Positions 1 to 10,000 are shown, counted from the stretch's first letter. The stretch: 45,373 nt of DNA from Planctomycetaceae bacterium (GCA_024225195.1 JAAEMV010000050.1:1-45373), one strand, 5' to 3'. Notes: a model not told the origin generated them from the letters alone. Numbers and translations are program-made.

Positions 1-1
1 A

Positions 2-472
2 CTCGACGGTGATCCACAACACGCGGGCGTTCAGTTTCGTGCCTCGCAGTTGGTGCCTGACAAAACAAAGCAATTGACCTATTACAATCGCCCCGATGGA
101 CAGGGTGCGCCCGGAAAATTTCGCAACTGGTCAAATAAGAAGAATGAAAGTGATATCAACAAATCTCACATCAATCTTCCTTTTCTGGCAATGACCATCG
201 CCATCCCCGACGCAACAACCAAGGGGAAAGAAACAGATAACTCTGTCTACACGATTGCTTACCTTAGCGATGACGCAAACCCCAAGCCCAGTCGATTTAG
301 CGAGCGTGACTACGGAAGGTTTGGATCATATTTCCCAACCACCGTCGTCCCCGAGACTCCACTCAGCGTTCGTTATCGCTATTGGATCGTCGACGGCGCA
401 GCCGACAACAAAACCATCAAGCATTTAAGCGACCAATTTTCCCAACCCGTGAAAGTTGAGGTCTTAAAATAG
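2..472 (+). CDS. PmoA-like (DUF6807) protein, C-terminal part
   Basis: The reading frame is open to the left edge, so this is the 3' part of a longer gene. Reading upstream of the TTG at 50 continues without a stop and begins LDGDPQHAGVQFRAS. That segment, together with the later SERDYGRFGSYF motif, resembles the C-terminal half of the 'methane oxygenase PmoA' / DUF6807 family common in planctomycetes. That family name is historical and no enzymatic role is established for it. The stop lies 5 nt before the amidohydrolase start, so the two genes are probably co-transcribed. The family call rests on motif memory only. An unrelated secreted beta-sandwich protein is possible. Confidence 0.5.
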   Translation, partial: LDGDPQHAGVQFRASQLVPDKTKQLTYYNRPDGQGAPGKFRNWSNKKNESDINKSHINLPFLAMTIAIPDATTKGKETDNSVYTIAYLSDDANPKPSRFSERDYGRFGSYFPTTVVPETPLSVRYRYWIVDGAADNKTIKHLSDQFSQPVKVEVLK

Positions 473-477
473 TTTCC

Positions 478-1737
478 ATGGAATCCACGGTCACTATTCC
501 ACTTCTGAAAGACCACCACTCCCATCCACTATTTTATTCTGCCTTTAACCATGCAGTCTCTCTGAACGAGGTTCAACACAAACATTTGGCCGAAGAGGTC
601 CTCAGCCAATCGTTTGAACATCGCAACGGCGAACTTACCGTCGCCCATGGTTGGCGAAGCAATCACTACCAATGGTCCCAAGCCGAGATTGAATTGATGC
701 CCCCTCTGGCGGTTTTCAATGTCTCTCTCCATTCCTTGATCATCAATCGCGGCGGAATGAATTGCTTAAGACTAAAATATGGTGACACTGTCAATCAGAT
801 AGCAGATCCAATTTGGTACGAAAACAACCTGCGCGTTGTCCTGAATTGGTTTGCCAATCTCTATGCGTCTCGAGAGAACCTCTCTCATTTCTTTGCAAAA
901 CTGAGATACCTTGGCATTCACTACCTCGAAGAAATGTTACTCGTGGATGAGAACGAGATACAAATTTTCGAAGATTGTAATCTCCTCGATCGAACTCGTT
1001 TCTGGTCTGCACCGGATACGTTTCAATCTTTATCGCCTCACGCAAAAACGCAGGTGCACGGTCTCAAGTTATTTACCGACGGAGCCTTTGGCTCGGAATC
1101 AGCAGCGCTGCATCGCCCCTTTCTTAGCGACGAGGGTACGAATCGCGGCATGTTGATTTACAAAAACTCCGAACTCACCAACACCATCGACCACTGCCTG
1201 GAAACGGAAAAATCTCTCGCAATTCATGCCATCGGCGATCGCGCCATCGAACAAACCATCTCCTCCTTAAAACAACTAGAGCCGCGATTGAAACGGGCTC
1301 CTGAAATTAGGATTGAACATGCTCAATTAATTTCCGAAGAGCAAGCAAACATGGCTATCGATCTCGGTATCAAACTTTGCATGCAGCCCAATTTCAGCAG
1401 TGACTCCAGCGACTACGCCGACCGACTCGATCAAGCCTATTGCATTGGGAACAATCCATTCCGGATGCTAATCGACACAATTGGATACACCCCCGGAGAG
1501 AACCTGTTACTGGGAAGCGATGGAATGCCGCACGGCATTGAATCGGCAGCCAGGAACTCATTTTTCCCAGCAATCCCCTCCCAGCAACTCTCAATTCCAG
1601 AGTTCACCGCTGCCTATTGCCTAAATGATTTTTCAATGGGCGGCATCAACTTAAAAATTGATGAATCAACGAGAACCATTAGTTATGACATCCTGCCGCC
1701 TCAGAATGACCAGGGCACCAGCGATAATAACATCTAA
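478..1737 (+). CDS. Amidohydrolase (YtcJ / Amidohydro_3 type) lacking the N-terminal sandwich domain
   Basis: This 419-residue metal-dependent hydrolase has a TIM-barrel amidohydrolase fold. Visible metal-site motifs, in order, are DHHSH at residues 12-16 (the DxHxH motif), GLKLFTDGAFGS (the lysine that is often carboxylated), HAIGDRA, RIEHAQ and GSDGMPHG. The order and spacing match the YtcJ subfamily. Typical YtcJ proteins have about 540 residues and begin with a beta-sandwich segment before DxHxH. Here the HxH lies almost at the N-terminus, so that domain is missing although all metal ligands remain. The start codon is 5 nt after the upstream stop, consistent with an operon. The substrate is unknown. 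Confidence 0.8.
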   Translation: MESTVTIPLLKDHHSHPLFYSAFNHAVSLNEVQHKHLAEEVLSQSFEHRNGELTVAHGWRSNHYQWSQAEIELMPPLAVFNVSLHSLIINRGGMNCLRLKYGDTVNQIADPIWYENNLRVVLNWFANLYASRENLSHFFAKLRYLGIHYLEEMLLVDENEIQIFEDCNLLDRTRFWSAPDTFQSLSPHAKTQVHGLKLFTDGAFGSESAALHRPFLSDEGTNRGMLIYKNSELTNTIDHCLETEKSLAIHAIGDRAIEQTISSLKQLEPRLKRAPEIRIEHAQLISEEQANMAIDLGIKLCMQPNFSSDSSDYADRLDQAYCIGNNPFRMLIDTIGYTPGENLLLGSDGMPHGIESAARNSFFPAIPSQQLSIPEFTAAYCLNDFSMGGINLKIDESTRTISYDILPPQNDQGTSDNNI

Positions 1738-1765
1738 AGAGAACGGTGCTGGCGAGAATCGAAAC

Positions 1766-2275
1766 CTACGCCGAGACGTCGTCGATCAATGCGTGAATCA
1801 AGCCGTTGGTTTCTTCACGCTTTTTTAATCGCATTTGTTTACGCATATCTCGATCTCTAAACACAGCCACCTCTTCGGCGGACTGTGGCTCTACGGCAGG
1901 CACAGGCGTAGGCTTGCCATTTTCATCGAGTGCAACAAATGTCAAAAACGAAATGGCGGCAACATTTCGATCCGAATCTCGACTCGCGTTTTCAGTCATT
2001 ATTTTGACAAAAATCTCCATCGAACTTCGCCCGACCGAGCACACGTATGACTCTAAAACAACGATATCATCTCGCTGAATCGGACGATGGAAATGGACAC
2101 CGTCATTCGAAGCCGTAACCACAGACCCACGACAGTGTCGACGGGCGGAGATGGCGGCAGTCTCATCGATTCGCTTCATCAAAAGGCCACCAAACATCGT
2201 ATCGTGCGCGTTAGTATCGCCCGGGAGAACAATATTTTCCTGAACAGCTAACGACTGGTTCATCGGTACCGTCAT
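1766..2275 (-). CDS. Acyl-CoA thioesterase (hotdog fold)
   Basis: This 169-residue protein has the features of the YciA/BFIT acyl-CoA thioesterase family: PGDTNAHDTMFGG near residue 18, MKRIDETAAISARRH, and a central strand with VHFHRPIQ, in the usual order for a single hotdog domain. Members hydrolyse acyl-CoA thioesters in the cytoplasm, usually as hexamers. The start at 2275 is supported by an AGGAGGG Shine-Dalgarno sequence about 7 nt upstream on the minus strand. The gene is convergent with the amidohydrolase, with only 28 bp between them. The chain-length preference cannot be read from sequence. Confidence 0.88.
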   Translation of the reverse strand: MTVPMNQSLAVQENIVLPGDTNAHDTMFGGLLMKRIDETAAISARRHCRGSVVTASNDGVHFHRPIQRDDIVVLESYVCSVGRSSMEIFVKIMTENASRDSDRNVAAISFLTFVALDENGKPTPVPAVEPQSAEEVAVFRDRDMRKQMRLKKREETNGLIHALIDDVSA

Positions 2276-2414
2276 GCGACTTCCCTCCTCTTAATTCTCG
2301 TATCAATGAATGTCTTTTGGGTGCCGAATTGAGACCAACCCCATCAAACAGACCCGCTCAGTATTTCGCGTATTTATTTTTTAACGAGTCTCACGCCCGC
2401 CAATCGCCATCCCA

Positions 2415-3983
2415 TTAAACGCTTAGCTTTCTTTTGATTTTCGAACCTTCTGGGGTCTGTTGTACCTCAAAACCCGCCGCATGTATTTTGTCACGAAACG
2501 CATCCGATGTCGGCCAATCTTTGTCTTTTCGAGCCGTATCCATTTCATTTGCCCACTGTTGAGCTTGCTCGAATTCAGCCGCGTCGGACTCAGATTCGAC
2601 CTCCTCCGCAGCGTTCGCAATTCCCTCATTAATTGGGGCAACTGACAAAACCGAATTCATTTTTTTCAACACAGCCAGTGCGAGCCGTGGATCTGGATGG
2701 TCGCTCTTAATCCAGGGAAGCATAACCCCCAAAGCACCTGACACGTTGAGGTCATCCGCCAACATTGCGGCGAATTCACCAAGCACTGGATGTGACAAAT
2801 CAACCTCAGCCTCACCGCTGTCACCCTCAATTTTATCCTCTAGCGTTTTACGGAACTCAACCATCCGGTCGATCGTTTGCGCAGAATCAATCAACCCCTT
2901 CGCGGTAAAATTCATATTGGTTCGGTAATGTGATTTAATCAATTCAAACCGAAGAACCGCCGGATGCACGCTACGCCCCATCTCAGTCAGTTCGCCAGTA
3001 CTTTCGTCAGTGACTTTCACTTTCCCGTCGAACACATCCCGTGCCGTATAGAAATTACCTAACGACTTTGACATCTTTTCATTTTCAACAAAAAGAAATC
3101 TTGCATGAATCCAAAAATTGGCAAACCGATCTTCGCCCGTCGCGCCACAAGATTGCGCTATCTCACATTCGTGATGAGGAAAAATCAGATCCTCTCCTCC
3201 GGTGTGGATGTCGATCACATCCCGACCAATGATAGACCGCGCCATCACACTACACTCAATATGCCAACCCGGATAACCAACTCCCCAGGGTGAATCCCAT
3301 TTCATGATGTGATTCTGGTCCGGCTTCCACAGCATGAAATCTCCGGGGTGCTTCTTTCGAGATTGATTTTCCGCTGAAACACGACCACCAGCGTTACTCT
3401 GAATTTTTTCCAGTGAGTTACCACTCAACTGTCCATAACCAGGAAAACTCTCAACGCTGTAATAGACAACACCATCATCAGCTACGTAGGCATGCCCTCG
3501 CTCGAGTAACTTTTGGATCATGCCGATCATGCCGTTGGCACCCTCAACATGATTCGTCGCCTTAGGAACATTATGTGGATACTCGTAGGCCACCTTGTAA
3601 CCCAATCGCCGAGCATCTTCCAAGAACGCCTGAGTGTAGAACTCAGCGATTTGGTATGGGTCCTCAGGATTTTCAATCGCTCCTTCGGGAACCCTTCCAG
3701 ATTTTTTATTGACTTTGACGCGATTGGCCGCCTCCATCATTTTATCCGCTTCGCCCTCAACCATATGGCCGACATCCGTAATGTTCATTACGTGATGCAC
3801 CTCGTGGCCTGTCAATTCAAAAAATCGTCGGAGCAAATCGCCAAACAAAAATGAACGAAAATTCCCAATGTGTGCAAAGTCGTAAACCGTCGGTCCACAA
3901 CTGTACATCGACACTTTACCGGGCTCTAACGGAGTGAACTCTTCGTGCTGGTTCGTCAAAGAATTGTAAAACTGAATTTTCAT
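2415..3983 (-). CDS. cysS: Cysteinyl-tRNA synthetase
   Basis: This is a class I aminoacyl-tRNA synthetase that charges tRNA-Cys. From the ATG at 3983 (522 residues) the signature residues are CGPTVYD (zinc-ligand Cys29), HIGN at 38-41, the GWHIECS zinc cysteine (Cys244), the zinc-site HHECE at 270-274, and KMSKS at 303-307. The C-terminal helical anticodon-binding region is present and includes an acidic insertion. The frame extends 10 residues upstream to 4013, but the family's conserved N-terminus begins at the methionine at 3983. The protein is longer than the E. coli enzyme (461) because of insertions, including one after the Rossmann N-half (around residues 82-110). Confidence 0.97.
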   Translation of the reverse strand: MKIQFYNSLTNQHEEFTPLEPGKVSMYSCGPTVYDFAHIGNFRSFLFGDLLRRFFELTGHEVHHVMNITDVGHMVEGEADKMMEAANRVKVNKKSGRVPEGAIENPEDPYQIAEFYTQAFLEDARRLGYKVAYEYPHNVPKATNHVEGANGMIGMIQKLLERGHAYVADDGVVYYSVESFPGYGQLSGNSLEKIQSNAGGRVSAENQSRKKHPGDFMLWKPDQNHIMKWDSPWGVGYPGWHIECSVMARSIIGRDVIDIHTGGEDLIFPHHECEIAQSCGATGEDRFANFWIHARFLFVENEKMSKSLGNFYTARDVFDGKVKVTDESTGELTEMGRSVHPAVLRFELIKSHYRTNMNFTAKGLIDSAQTIDRMVEFRKTLEDKIEGDSGEAEVDLSHPVLGEFAAMLADDLNVSGALGVMLPWIKSDHPDPRLALAVLKKMNSVLSVAPINEGIANAAEEVESESDAAEFEQAQQWANEMDTARKDKDWPTSDAFRDKIHAAGFEVQQTPEGSKIKRKLSV

Positions 3984-4189
3984 TGCGTTTGTTCGCTGCG
4001 AGATTAAGAGCAAATTTAAAAAGCTTTAGGTCTGCACAAATTTACACTCTAACCATGATTTAGCTCAAGCCAGATGCTGGGGAACCTGTGCTTTTCAACG
4101 GAACAAACACCGTGAAATTACACCTGACGACAAAAGAGACAACCGAATCAGGCAAGCCAGTGCCATTTCAACCGGCTTCATGAGGTTAC

Positions 4190-5854
4190 CTAGCGTGGCA
4201 AACCCGTCATTCCCCAAATTTCATAAAGCCAGGGATGAACCCAAGGATTCGCCACCGAATAGCACGCAGATACCGCACTCACGGCAAACAAAAGGTAACA
4301 AATCGCCTTACCAGTTCTAGTTCTTGCCAATCCGTCCACCACCGGCAACATGCAAACCAACCACAACGGCGCTAACCAAAACAACCACCTCAAGGCACTT
4401 GTTACACCACCGTAATTTCGATCCATCTCAGGTCGATTGAGATAGAATCCAATCACAACCACCGACAACACCACTGTCATCAAACCAAGCCAGCGCATTT
4501 GAAATTGACCCGCTATTTTGGCTCCAATCAATAGCGAAAACATCCCGGCAAAACTCATCACCCACATTGGGGTCAATGAAAAAACACCATGGTGGCCAAA
4601 CAGCACGTGAAATGCATACAAGATTCCAGAAGGCTGCCCACGGTCAACAAGCGATTTAGATTCCGCGTTCACATCCAGCCAGTAACTCCCCGGATAGTCG
4701 TACCAATTATCCCATTGGCGAATTTCATATTCGAACCCCGCCCCCCCGGCATCGCCTACATTGACAATCGAAAACTGTTTCGCCGAAAGGAGATCCCGCA
4801 CAACCCACCGAGTATCGTTACTGGGCGAACTAGGCCAAGTCCCGACGCTAACTTCGGGGGATCCAAGTTCATCGTAGTTTAATTCCGGTGGCAACTGGCC
4901 CTTGGCCAATGCCACCTCAAAGTCCCCCGTTAGCGTCTTAACTACATCACCGTCACCTCGATGGGCATAGGCCGGTCGGTATTCTCCATGAGCAAGGAAA
5001 TTGGTTCCAAAAAAACCAACCGCGACCAGCACAAAACCGGGAACAAACCCAAACGCCGTCCCGCGTGGCGAACGAACCAAACAATACAACGCAGCCAAAC
5101 TAAAAAACGAGAGAGCAGGTAATTCATTCGCAGCGGCAAATGCCGAAAACAGCCCCGCCGCAAAAAAATAACGCCAGCCCGCATTCTCCTTCCGCCAAAT
5201 CACCGACAGGCAATATAAAGAAATCATCACGCTGATCGCTGCGGGCAAATGGTTATTGAGTGTGTTGACGTACGTCGAAAGATAAGTTCCAAAACCAGCG
5301 CAAGCCAAAACGTAATATCGAGACCAATCACGAACGGGAATGGAGTTAATCGTAAGTGCCATGAAATACAGGTAGACTGCCCATCCACCAACGTTCACAA
5401 GCAACAACATCAGCCTCGCCACAAAAATTGGATCGTTTTCAAGATCTCTTCCAGTTACGATTTTGACACCACGATAAACCCCAGCCAAAAGCGTGGGCAA
5501 TAGCGTCGGTTTACTGGAATAAAAATGGAGACGCCCGTCTTCACCGACATGCTGAACTTTGTCGATCGAATCCCAATCGATCGGTTGTCCTCGACGAATC
5601 GCCTCATCAATTCTATAGGTACCATCGTCACCGAGTGACCTAATGGTGCACCATCGACTTCGATCGTTCGCGCTAAAAAACGGTGAATCGCCTCGGGCTT
5701 GATGGTTCTGGACCGTCAAAACACGTCCGGCTACAACCGACAACGAGCATAAGATCAAAATCCAAAAAATAGCCCAGTGTCTTTGCGCGCAGAAATTTGG
5801 CAACTCGGCAGGGCAAGTTTCATTCTGATTTTTAGAATTTGAAGACGCATTCAT
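4190..5854 (-). CDS. Multi-spanning membrane protein, GT-C glycosyltransferase-like
   Basis: This 554-residue protein has about ten hydrophobic segments, the first near residues 28-45. It has a large soluble loop between about residues 290 and 390 and ends with closely spaced helices. The segment RSRWCTIRSLGDDGTY after the first helix resembles the first external loop of GT-C type membrane glycosyltransferases of planctomycetes. A role in transferring sugar from a polyprenyl-phosphate donor is inferred, helped by two upstream genes on the same strand (a GT2 polyprenyl-phosphate glycosyltransferase and a flippase-like protein). No catalytic residue can be assigned with confidence. It could equally be an uncharacterised membrane protein. 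Confidence 0.6.
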   Translation of the reverse strand: MNASSNSKNQNETCPAELPNFCAQRHWAIFWILILCSLSVVAGRVLTVQNHQARGDSPFFSANDRSRWCTIRSLGDDGTYRIDEAIRRGQPIDWDSIDKVQHVGEDGRLHFYSSKPTLLPTLLAGVYRGVKIVTGRDLENDPIFVARLMLLLVNVGGWAVYLYFMALTINSIPVRDWSRYYVLACAGFGTYLSTYVNTLNNHLPAAISVMISLYCLSVIWRKENAGWRYFFAAGLFSAFAAANELPALSFFSLAALYCLVRSPRGTAFGFVPGFVLVAVGFFGTNFLAHGEYRPAYAHRGDGDVVKTLTGDFEVALAKGQLPPELNYDELGSPEVSVGTWPSSPSNDTRWVVRDLLSAKQFSIVNVGDAGGAGFEYEIRQWDNWYDYPGSYWLDVNAESKSLVDRGQPSGILYAFHVLFGHHGVFSLTPMWVMSFAGMFSLLIGAKIAGQFQMRWLGLMTVVLSVVVIGFYLNRPEMDRNYGGVTSALRWLFWLAPLWLVCMLPVVDGLARTRTGKAICYLLFAVSAVSACYSVANPWVHPWLYEIWGMTGLPR

Positions 5855-5940
5855 ACTGACTTAACTATCGCCTAAAGCCACAAAAAGAAAATTCAACGAT
5901 GAAAACTGAATCCCTTTTTAATTTTGAAAATATTTTCTGA

Positions 5941-6912
5941 TTATGTTTCCCGCGATCCACCAAGTCGGCTTCGAATGGAATAGGGCTCTCGATTTTCTTG
6001 CCCTCGGGCAACGATCAACTCTGCCAGAAACCCCATGCACAGCAATTGGGTGCCAAGCAAAAAAGCGCCAAGAGAATAAAGGAGCAGTGGCCGCTGATGA
6101 ACCGGGGCCCATTCACTGAAAGCTTCAAAGGAGACCCGAAGAATCCAATAAGCCGTCATGTATGCGATTCCAGCAGAACCAAGAACCAGTGAAAACAACC
6201 CCAGCGCGCCAATCACATGCTGTGGACGCTGATTAAACCCAGTTAAAAAACTGACCGTCAGCAAATCTAAAAAACCTTTGGGTAAACGAGACCATCCATA
6301 CTTCGAGACACCATGTTCCCGCGCCCGATGATTGACGGGAATTTCGCCAACCCGGAAACCTTTTGCATGAGCCAAAACGGGAACGAATCGGTGCATCTCC
6401 CCATAGAGCTTAACCTCATCAAAGATTTCCCGGCGATACAACTTAAATCCGCAATTGTGATCGTGGAGCTTAACACCGGTTAGATAACCGACCAACCAAT
6501 TAAAGACCTTGGACGGCACCGTTTTCCCGATGGGGTCGTGCCGAACCTGCTTCCAGCCACTGATCAGATCATAATCGTCACCCAGTTTTTCCAGCATGCT
6601 CGGCAATTCAGCCGGATCATCCTGTAGGTCTGCATCCATCGTTACCAATAGTGAGCCCGTGGCTGTCTCCGCTCCTGCTCGCAAGGCAGCTGCCTTGCCG
6701 AAATTCCGGCGAAACCGGATACACTGGACGCGGGCATCAGTATTCGCCAACTCAGACAATACGTTCCAACTGCGGTCGGTTGATCCGTCATCGACGAAAA
6801 CATACTCAACCTGATACTGATTGGCCTCAGCAACGGCACTTATCTCGCGATGAAGTTCTTTGAGCGAATCTTCTTCGTTAAAAACAGGAATAATGATTGA
6901 GATTGTTGGCAT
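5941..6912 (-). CDS. GT2 family polyprenyl-phosphate glycosyltransferase (DPM/ArnC-like)
   Basis: The N-terminal GT-A domain starts MPTISIIIPVFNEE, followed by VFVDDGSTD, the metal-binding MDADLQDDP and an NHRAREHGVSKYG stretch, as in dolichyl/undecaprenyl-phosphate mannose and aminoarabinose transferases (DPM1/ArnC group). Two hydrophobic helices at the C-terminus anchor it in the membrane, as in ArnC/GtrB. The product is expected to be a polyprenyl-phosphate-linked sugar used by a GT-C enzyme. The start at 6912 fits the family N-terminus. The longer start at 6957 would add 15 non-conserved residues and overlap the upstream gene. The gene sits between the flippase-like gene (28 nt upstream) and the GT-C-like gene. 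Confidence 0.88.
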   Translation of the reverse strand: MPTISIIIPVFNEEDSLKELHREISAVAEANQYQVEYVFVDDGSTDRSWNVLSELANTDARVQCIRFRRNFGKAAALRAGAETATGSLLVTMDADLQDDPAELPSMLEKLGDDYDLISGWKQVRHDPIGKTVPSKVFNWLVGYLTGVKLHDHNCGFKLYRREIFDEVKLYGEMHRFVPVLAHAKGFRVGEIPVNHRAREHGVSKYGWSRLPKGFLDLLTVSFLTGFNQRPQHVIGALGLFSLVLGSAGIAYMTAYWILRVSFEAFSEWAPVHQRPLLLYSLGAFLLGTQLLCMGFLAELIVARGQENREPYSIRSRLGGSRET

Positions 6913-6940
6913 GCTTCTTTCGCTCCAGAGAACAACTTCT

Positions 6941-8047
6941 CTACGGTACTTTACCAATTGCCTGGCGGTAACCGTAAATTATACCAGACGTGGCGAGTTC
7001 TGCTGTTAACCAGATAACCCGAATCACAATCGCCGCTACAATCGCCGTGACCGCACCAAACTGAGAACCAAGCAGAGGAATCATCACTAACTCCCGAACG
7101 CCCAGACCACCGGGAAGCAATGAAACGAAACCGGCCACGGTCGCTAAAGAAACACAAACCATCGCCAACGAAAAATCAGAAATCGCCACGGCAGTCCCGG
7201 GCAAGCCCTTCAGCACCATCCACAAACTTAAACCGTTCAAACACCAACCCATCGTCATCAATAGCCAACCGAAACTCATCGTCTGAAGATTCAGGCCGTT
7301 CAATAGTTTTTTTGCCTTACGCCCCTTCACAACCCCCAATTTTAAAGCAATCCAGCGAAAGATCGGCGGCCAAGTCAATATTCCAGCAACGACGGCCAGC
7401 AGAACGCCAACTGTTTTGAGAAGCATCTGCCCTTCAAACTGCAAGACTAACAGCAGGCTGCCAATCACTGACCCAACGAAGATCCAAGTTAATGTTTCGA
7501 CAAAAACGCTCGCCGCTGCCGGTGCTGTACTGACCTCGTCTCCGCGAATCATATCGGTGCGGATTACAACCACCATCGCTTTCCCCGGCACGTATTTGCC
7601 AAGCTGACTTGCAAAAAAGGCCAACAAGGCCGCGCCGAATTTCGGCTTTTGCCCCAACGCGATCAGCACGCGAAACCAAAAACAACAGGATAAAAACATG
7701 GTTCCAATGTAGGCCCCGACTGCGCCGATCCACCAACCGTATTGAACAGCTGAAAAATCAAAACCTTCTTGACGCAACTGCTGAAAAGAAGTGATAGCAG
7801 TGTAGACAACTGCGATCACAACAGAGATCATCATCACAATGCGGAAACAGCGAATCAGCTTGGCTTTGCTCCACCGACTGTCCCCACCACCGTCTAAATT
7901 TTGACCAGTTGGGGAAACATTCGACGTTTTAGCCGAAAGATCGTCAGTTTGATTAGGCACTTTGATAATTTCTGTTTTAGGTAGATCAACCAACAACAAC
8001 TTCATCGACGCGGTTTGAGGCTCACAAATCAACTCGCTCCAGGACAT
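6941..8047 (-). CDS. Lysylphosphatidylglycerol synthase TM / UPF0104 flippase-like protein
   Basis: This 368-residue integral membrane protein belongs to the LPG_synthase_TM (UPF0104, AglD-like) family. The family motifs GKYVPGK near the middle and SLLPGGLGVRE near the C-terminus are visible, with about eight hydrophobic helices starting near residue 70. The first 70 residues are hydrophilic and probably cytoplasmic. Members are thought to act in lipid or lipid-linked-sugar translocation. The start is supported by GGAGTCAGGGA directly upstream of the ATG on the minus strand. It is the first gene of a three-gene minus-strand cluster with a GT2 and a GT-C-like gene, which suggests a shared role in glycosylating an exported molecule. 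Confidence 0.85.
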   Translation of the reverse strand: MSWSELICEPQTASMKLLLVDLPKTEIIKVPNQTDDLSAKTSNVSPTGQNLDGGGDSRWSKAKLIRCFRIVMMISVVIAVVYTAITSFQQLRQEGFDFSAVQYGWWIGAVGAYIGTMFLSCCFWFRVLIALGQKPKFGAALLAFFASQLGKYVPGKAMVVVIRTDMIRGDEVSTAPAAASVFVETLTWIFVGSVIGSLLLVLQFEGQMLLKTVGVLLAVVAGILTWPPIFRWIALKLGVVKGRKAKKLLNGLNLQTMSFGWLLMTMGWCLNGLSLWMVLKGLPGTAVAISDFSLAMVCVSLATVAGFVSLLPGGLGVRELVMIPLLGSQFGAVTAIVAAIVIRVIWLTAELATSGIIYGYRQAIGKVP

Positions 8048-8143
8048 TCCCTGACTCCACGAAGATTTCGCTATTTACCCGCATGTTACCGAATCATTAA
8101 TATAGAGTGCTACCCAGAAATTAATTGAATGTTGGAGTTGTCC

Positions 8144-9157
8144 ATGAAGGGTTTCACCGCCTTAGTTTTCGCCATTGCCATTGCAGGCATTCTCAGCCCA
8201 ACCGTGTACAGCGCGCCCGGTGAGCAAATTCCAACTTCCGAACCTGCAATCTCGCAGAGCCTTAGCAAGCCTGTGATCTTTACTTTGGACGAAGCCACCA
8301 TCAACGAGTTCCGAGTGCAGGGCGAATTGGAAGCTGACATCGATCCGCGCGATGAAAACCAGAGGCCTTTAGGTTTGGAGCGAGTCAATGGTTTTATCCT
8401 CACAAAATACGGCAACTCAAACCCAGATTTATTACACAAAAAACTAAATCGCCAAGTATCTAGGCAAAAAGACGGGATTATTAGATTTGAACTGCGAGAA
8501 TCTGACATTCAATCGCTAACAACTTGCCGTCTCGTGTATGAATTATCAGAGGAAGAACGAGGCCGTTTTACCAAAGTTCAATTTGCGTATTTCGATGACC
8601 AACCCAACTTAGCGAGCAATACCCAGCCTGACTGGATTCCCGGTAATAAAAAACCAGCTTACATGCTCGATGGCGCAACTTCTCAAAGCGTGCCGCAACG
8701 ACAGGAATTTATGCCCCCCAATAAACAACCAACTCAAAGCCTCCCCTCTCCATCAAATCTTGCCAGAATACCAAGTCCATCCTGGCCAACCACTCCGCCA
8801 AATCGAACTAGCGATCCTGTATTTCCGAATCCGCAAACTCAACTTGCCAACCACGCCGACGACATTCCAGCTGAAAATTCACTCGGCAATGGAAACCGGA
8901 CCTCCCCAACCAACACAGCAGTGAATAGAGCCGAACGAAAATTCGTCAACAATGTTTCCAGCGACGTCACCGCCCCCGGAGGAATCACAGAAAATAAAAC
9001 AGGCAATTCTTCGGGCAGTTCTACCTTTTTCATTTACGTAATGCTGCTGATCTCACTGGGACTCAATGTCTATTTAGTCATGATTTCACGTGGTTTCTAC
9101 GTCCGGTACGGAGAATTAGCAGCCGAACTGCGTGAGACATTTACAGCGAATTTTTAA
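8144..9157 (+). CDS. Exported hypothetical protein with C-terminal membrane anchor
   Basis: The family is not recognised. From the ATG at 8144 (GGAG about 6 nt upstream) the protein begins with a typical signal peptide (MKGFTALVFAIAIAGILS). A compact domain follows to about residue 170. Then comes a long Pro/Ser/Asn-rich, probably disordered stretch (about 175-290). A single hydrophobic helix near residues 298-318 precedes a short basic tail. This suggests an extracytoplasmic domain tethered by its C-terminus to the inner membrane. An ATG at 8129 in the same frame would add five residues before the signal peptide and has no better ribosome-binding site. It precedes ompH by 181 bp on the same strand. 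Confidence 0.7.
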   Translation: MKGFTALVFAIAIAGILSPTVYSAPGEQIPTSEPAISQSLSKPVIFTLDEATINEFRVQGELEADIDPRDENQRPLGLERVNGFILTKYGNSNPDLLHKKLNRQVSRQKDGIIRFELRESDIQSLTTCRLVYELSEEERGRFTKVQFAYFDDQPNLASNTQPDWIPGNKKPAYMLDGATSQSVPQRQEFMPPNKQPTQSLPSPSNLARIPSPSWPTTPPNRTSDPVFPNPQTQLANHADDIPAENSLGNGNRTSPTNTAVNRAERKFVNNVSSDVTAPGGITENKTGNSSGSSTFFIYVMLLISLGLNVYLVMISRGFYVRYGELAAELRETFTANF

Positions 9158-9338
9158 GAACTTGACCGTTTATTAGGTGCTGGCAGATATTTTCCAACTA
9201 AATCCGCCTTTACGAAAAACCCAATCGGCGACACAATGCCGAACACGAGACATTTTGACAACTCGAACCGGCTGGCTTCGGCAAATGGATTTCCGAAACC
9301 GAATCGAGTAACCCTCACGACAGCAAGGAGTGCTGAAA

Positions 9339-9944
9339 GTGAAAACTAAGCGACGGATCGCAACCTTTCTTACCGTTCTCGCGGTAACCGCCTTGATGAA
9401 TCTTTCTTCGGTATCGGCTCAGCAAAAAGTCGCTATTGTTGATATTCCCCTGATTTTCAAGAGTCATGTCAGTTTTGGCGACCAACTCGGTGCGTTAAGA
9501 ACTGAAGCCGAAAAATTCAAAATGGACTCCATGACGGCTCAGCAAGCCTTAATGGAAAAAGCCAGGTTGCTGGAGCAAAGTTTGACGCCAGGAACCGCCG
9601 ATTTCAAGCGTGAAGAGACCGCTTTGGCTCAGCAGGCAGCCAAGATGGAAGTCGATCAAAAAGACACGATGCGAGGGCTGATGCGACGCGAAGCTCAACT
9701 GCATTACCAAACTTATCAGGCAATTCAAGAAGTCATTCAGCAATATTGCGAACGAAACCGCATTCAGCTTGTTCTTAAATTTGATCGAGGTCAGATCGAT
9801 CCAGCCAAGCCAGAATCAGTGATGCAAAAGGTCAATCAACCTGTGATTTTCTATGTTCAGCAAAATGACATTACGGATCTGGTAATTGCCAGGGTCAATC
9901 AGATCGCGACCGCGCAGAATCCCGGTAGTACTTTTCAAAAGTAA
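9339..9944 (+). CDS. OmpH/Skp family periplasmic chaperone
   Basis: The protein has an N-terminal signal peptide ending near the SVSAQ segment, then a short beta strand (KVAIVDIPLIF). A long charged, coiled-coil helical hairpin follows, and then a final strand with IQLVLKFD. This is the order seen in Skp/OmpH, the trimeric chaperone that carries outer-membrane proteins across the periplasm. AAGGAG at 9325-9330 is ideally spaced (8 nt) for the GTG at 9339. The upstream GTG at 9330 overlaps that Shine-Dalgarno sequence and is unlikely to be used. It precedes lpxC, a pairing also common in proteobacterial envelope operons. Confidence 0.85.
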   Translation: MKTKRRIATFLTVLAVTALMNLSSVSAQQKVAIVDIPLIFKSHVSFGDQLGALRTEAEKFKMDSMTAQQALMEKARLLEQSLTPGTADFKREETALAQQAAKMEVDQKDTMRGLMRREAQLHYQTYQAIQEVIQQYCERNRIQLVLKFDRGQIDPAKPESVMQKVNQPVIFYVQQNDITDLVIARVNQIATAQNPGSTFQK

Positions 9945-10000
9945 CTCCAACACCGGAAAAATGAATTCGCTGGCTCGATTGCTCCCCTGAAAGTAAAAAA

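Noticed and set aside
3513-3854. Plus-strand 113-codon open frame inside cysS
   Set aside because: Antisense shadow of cysS, which has all its catalytic motifs.
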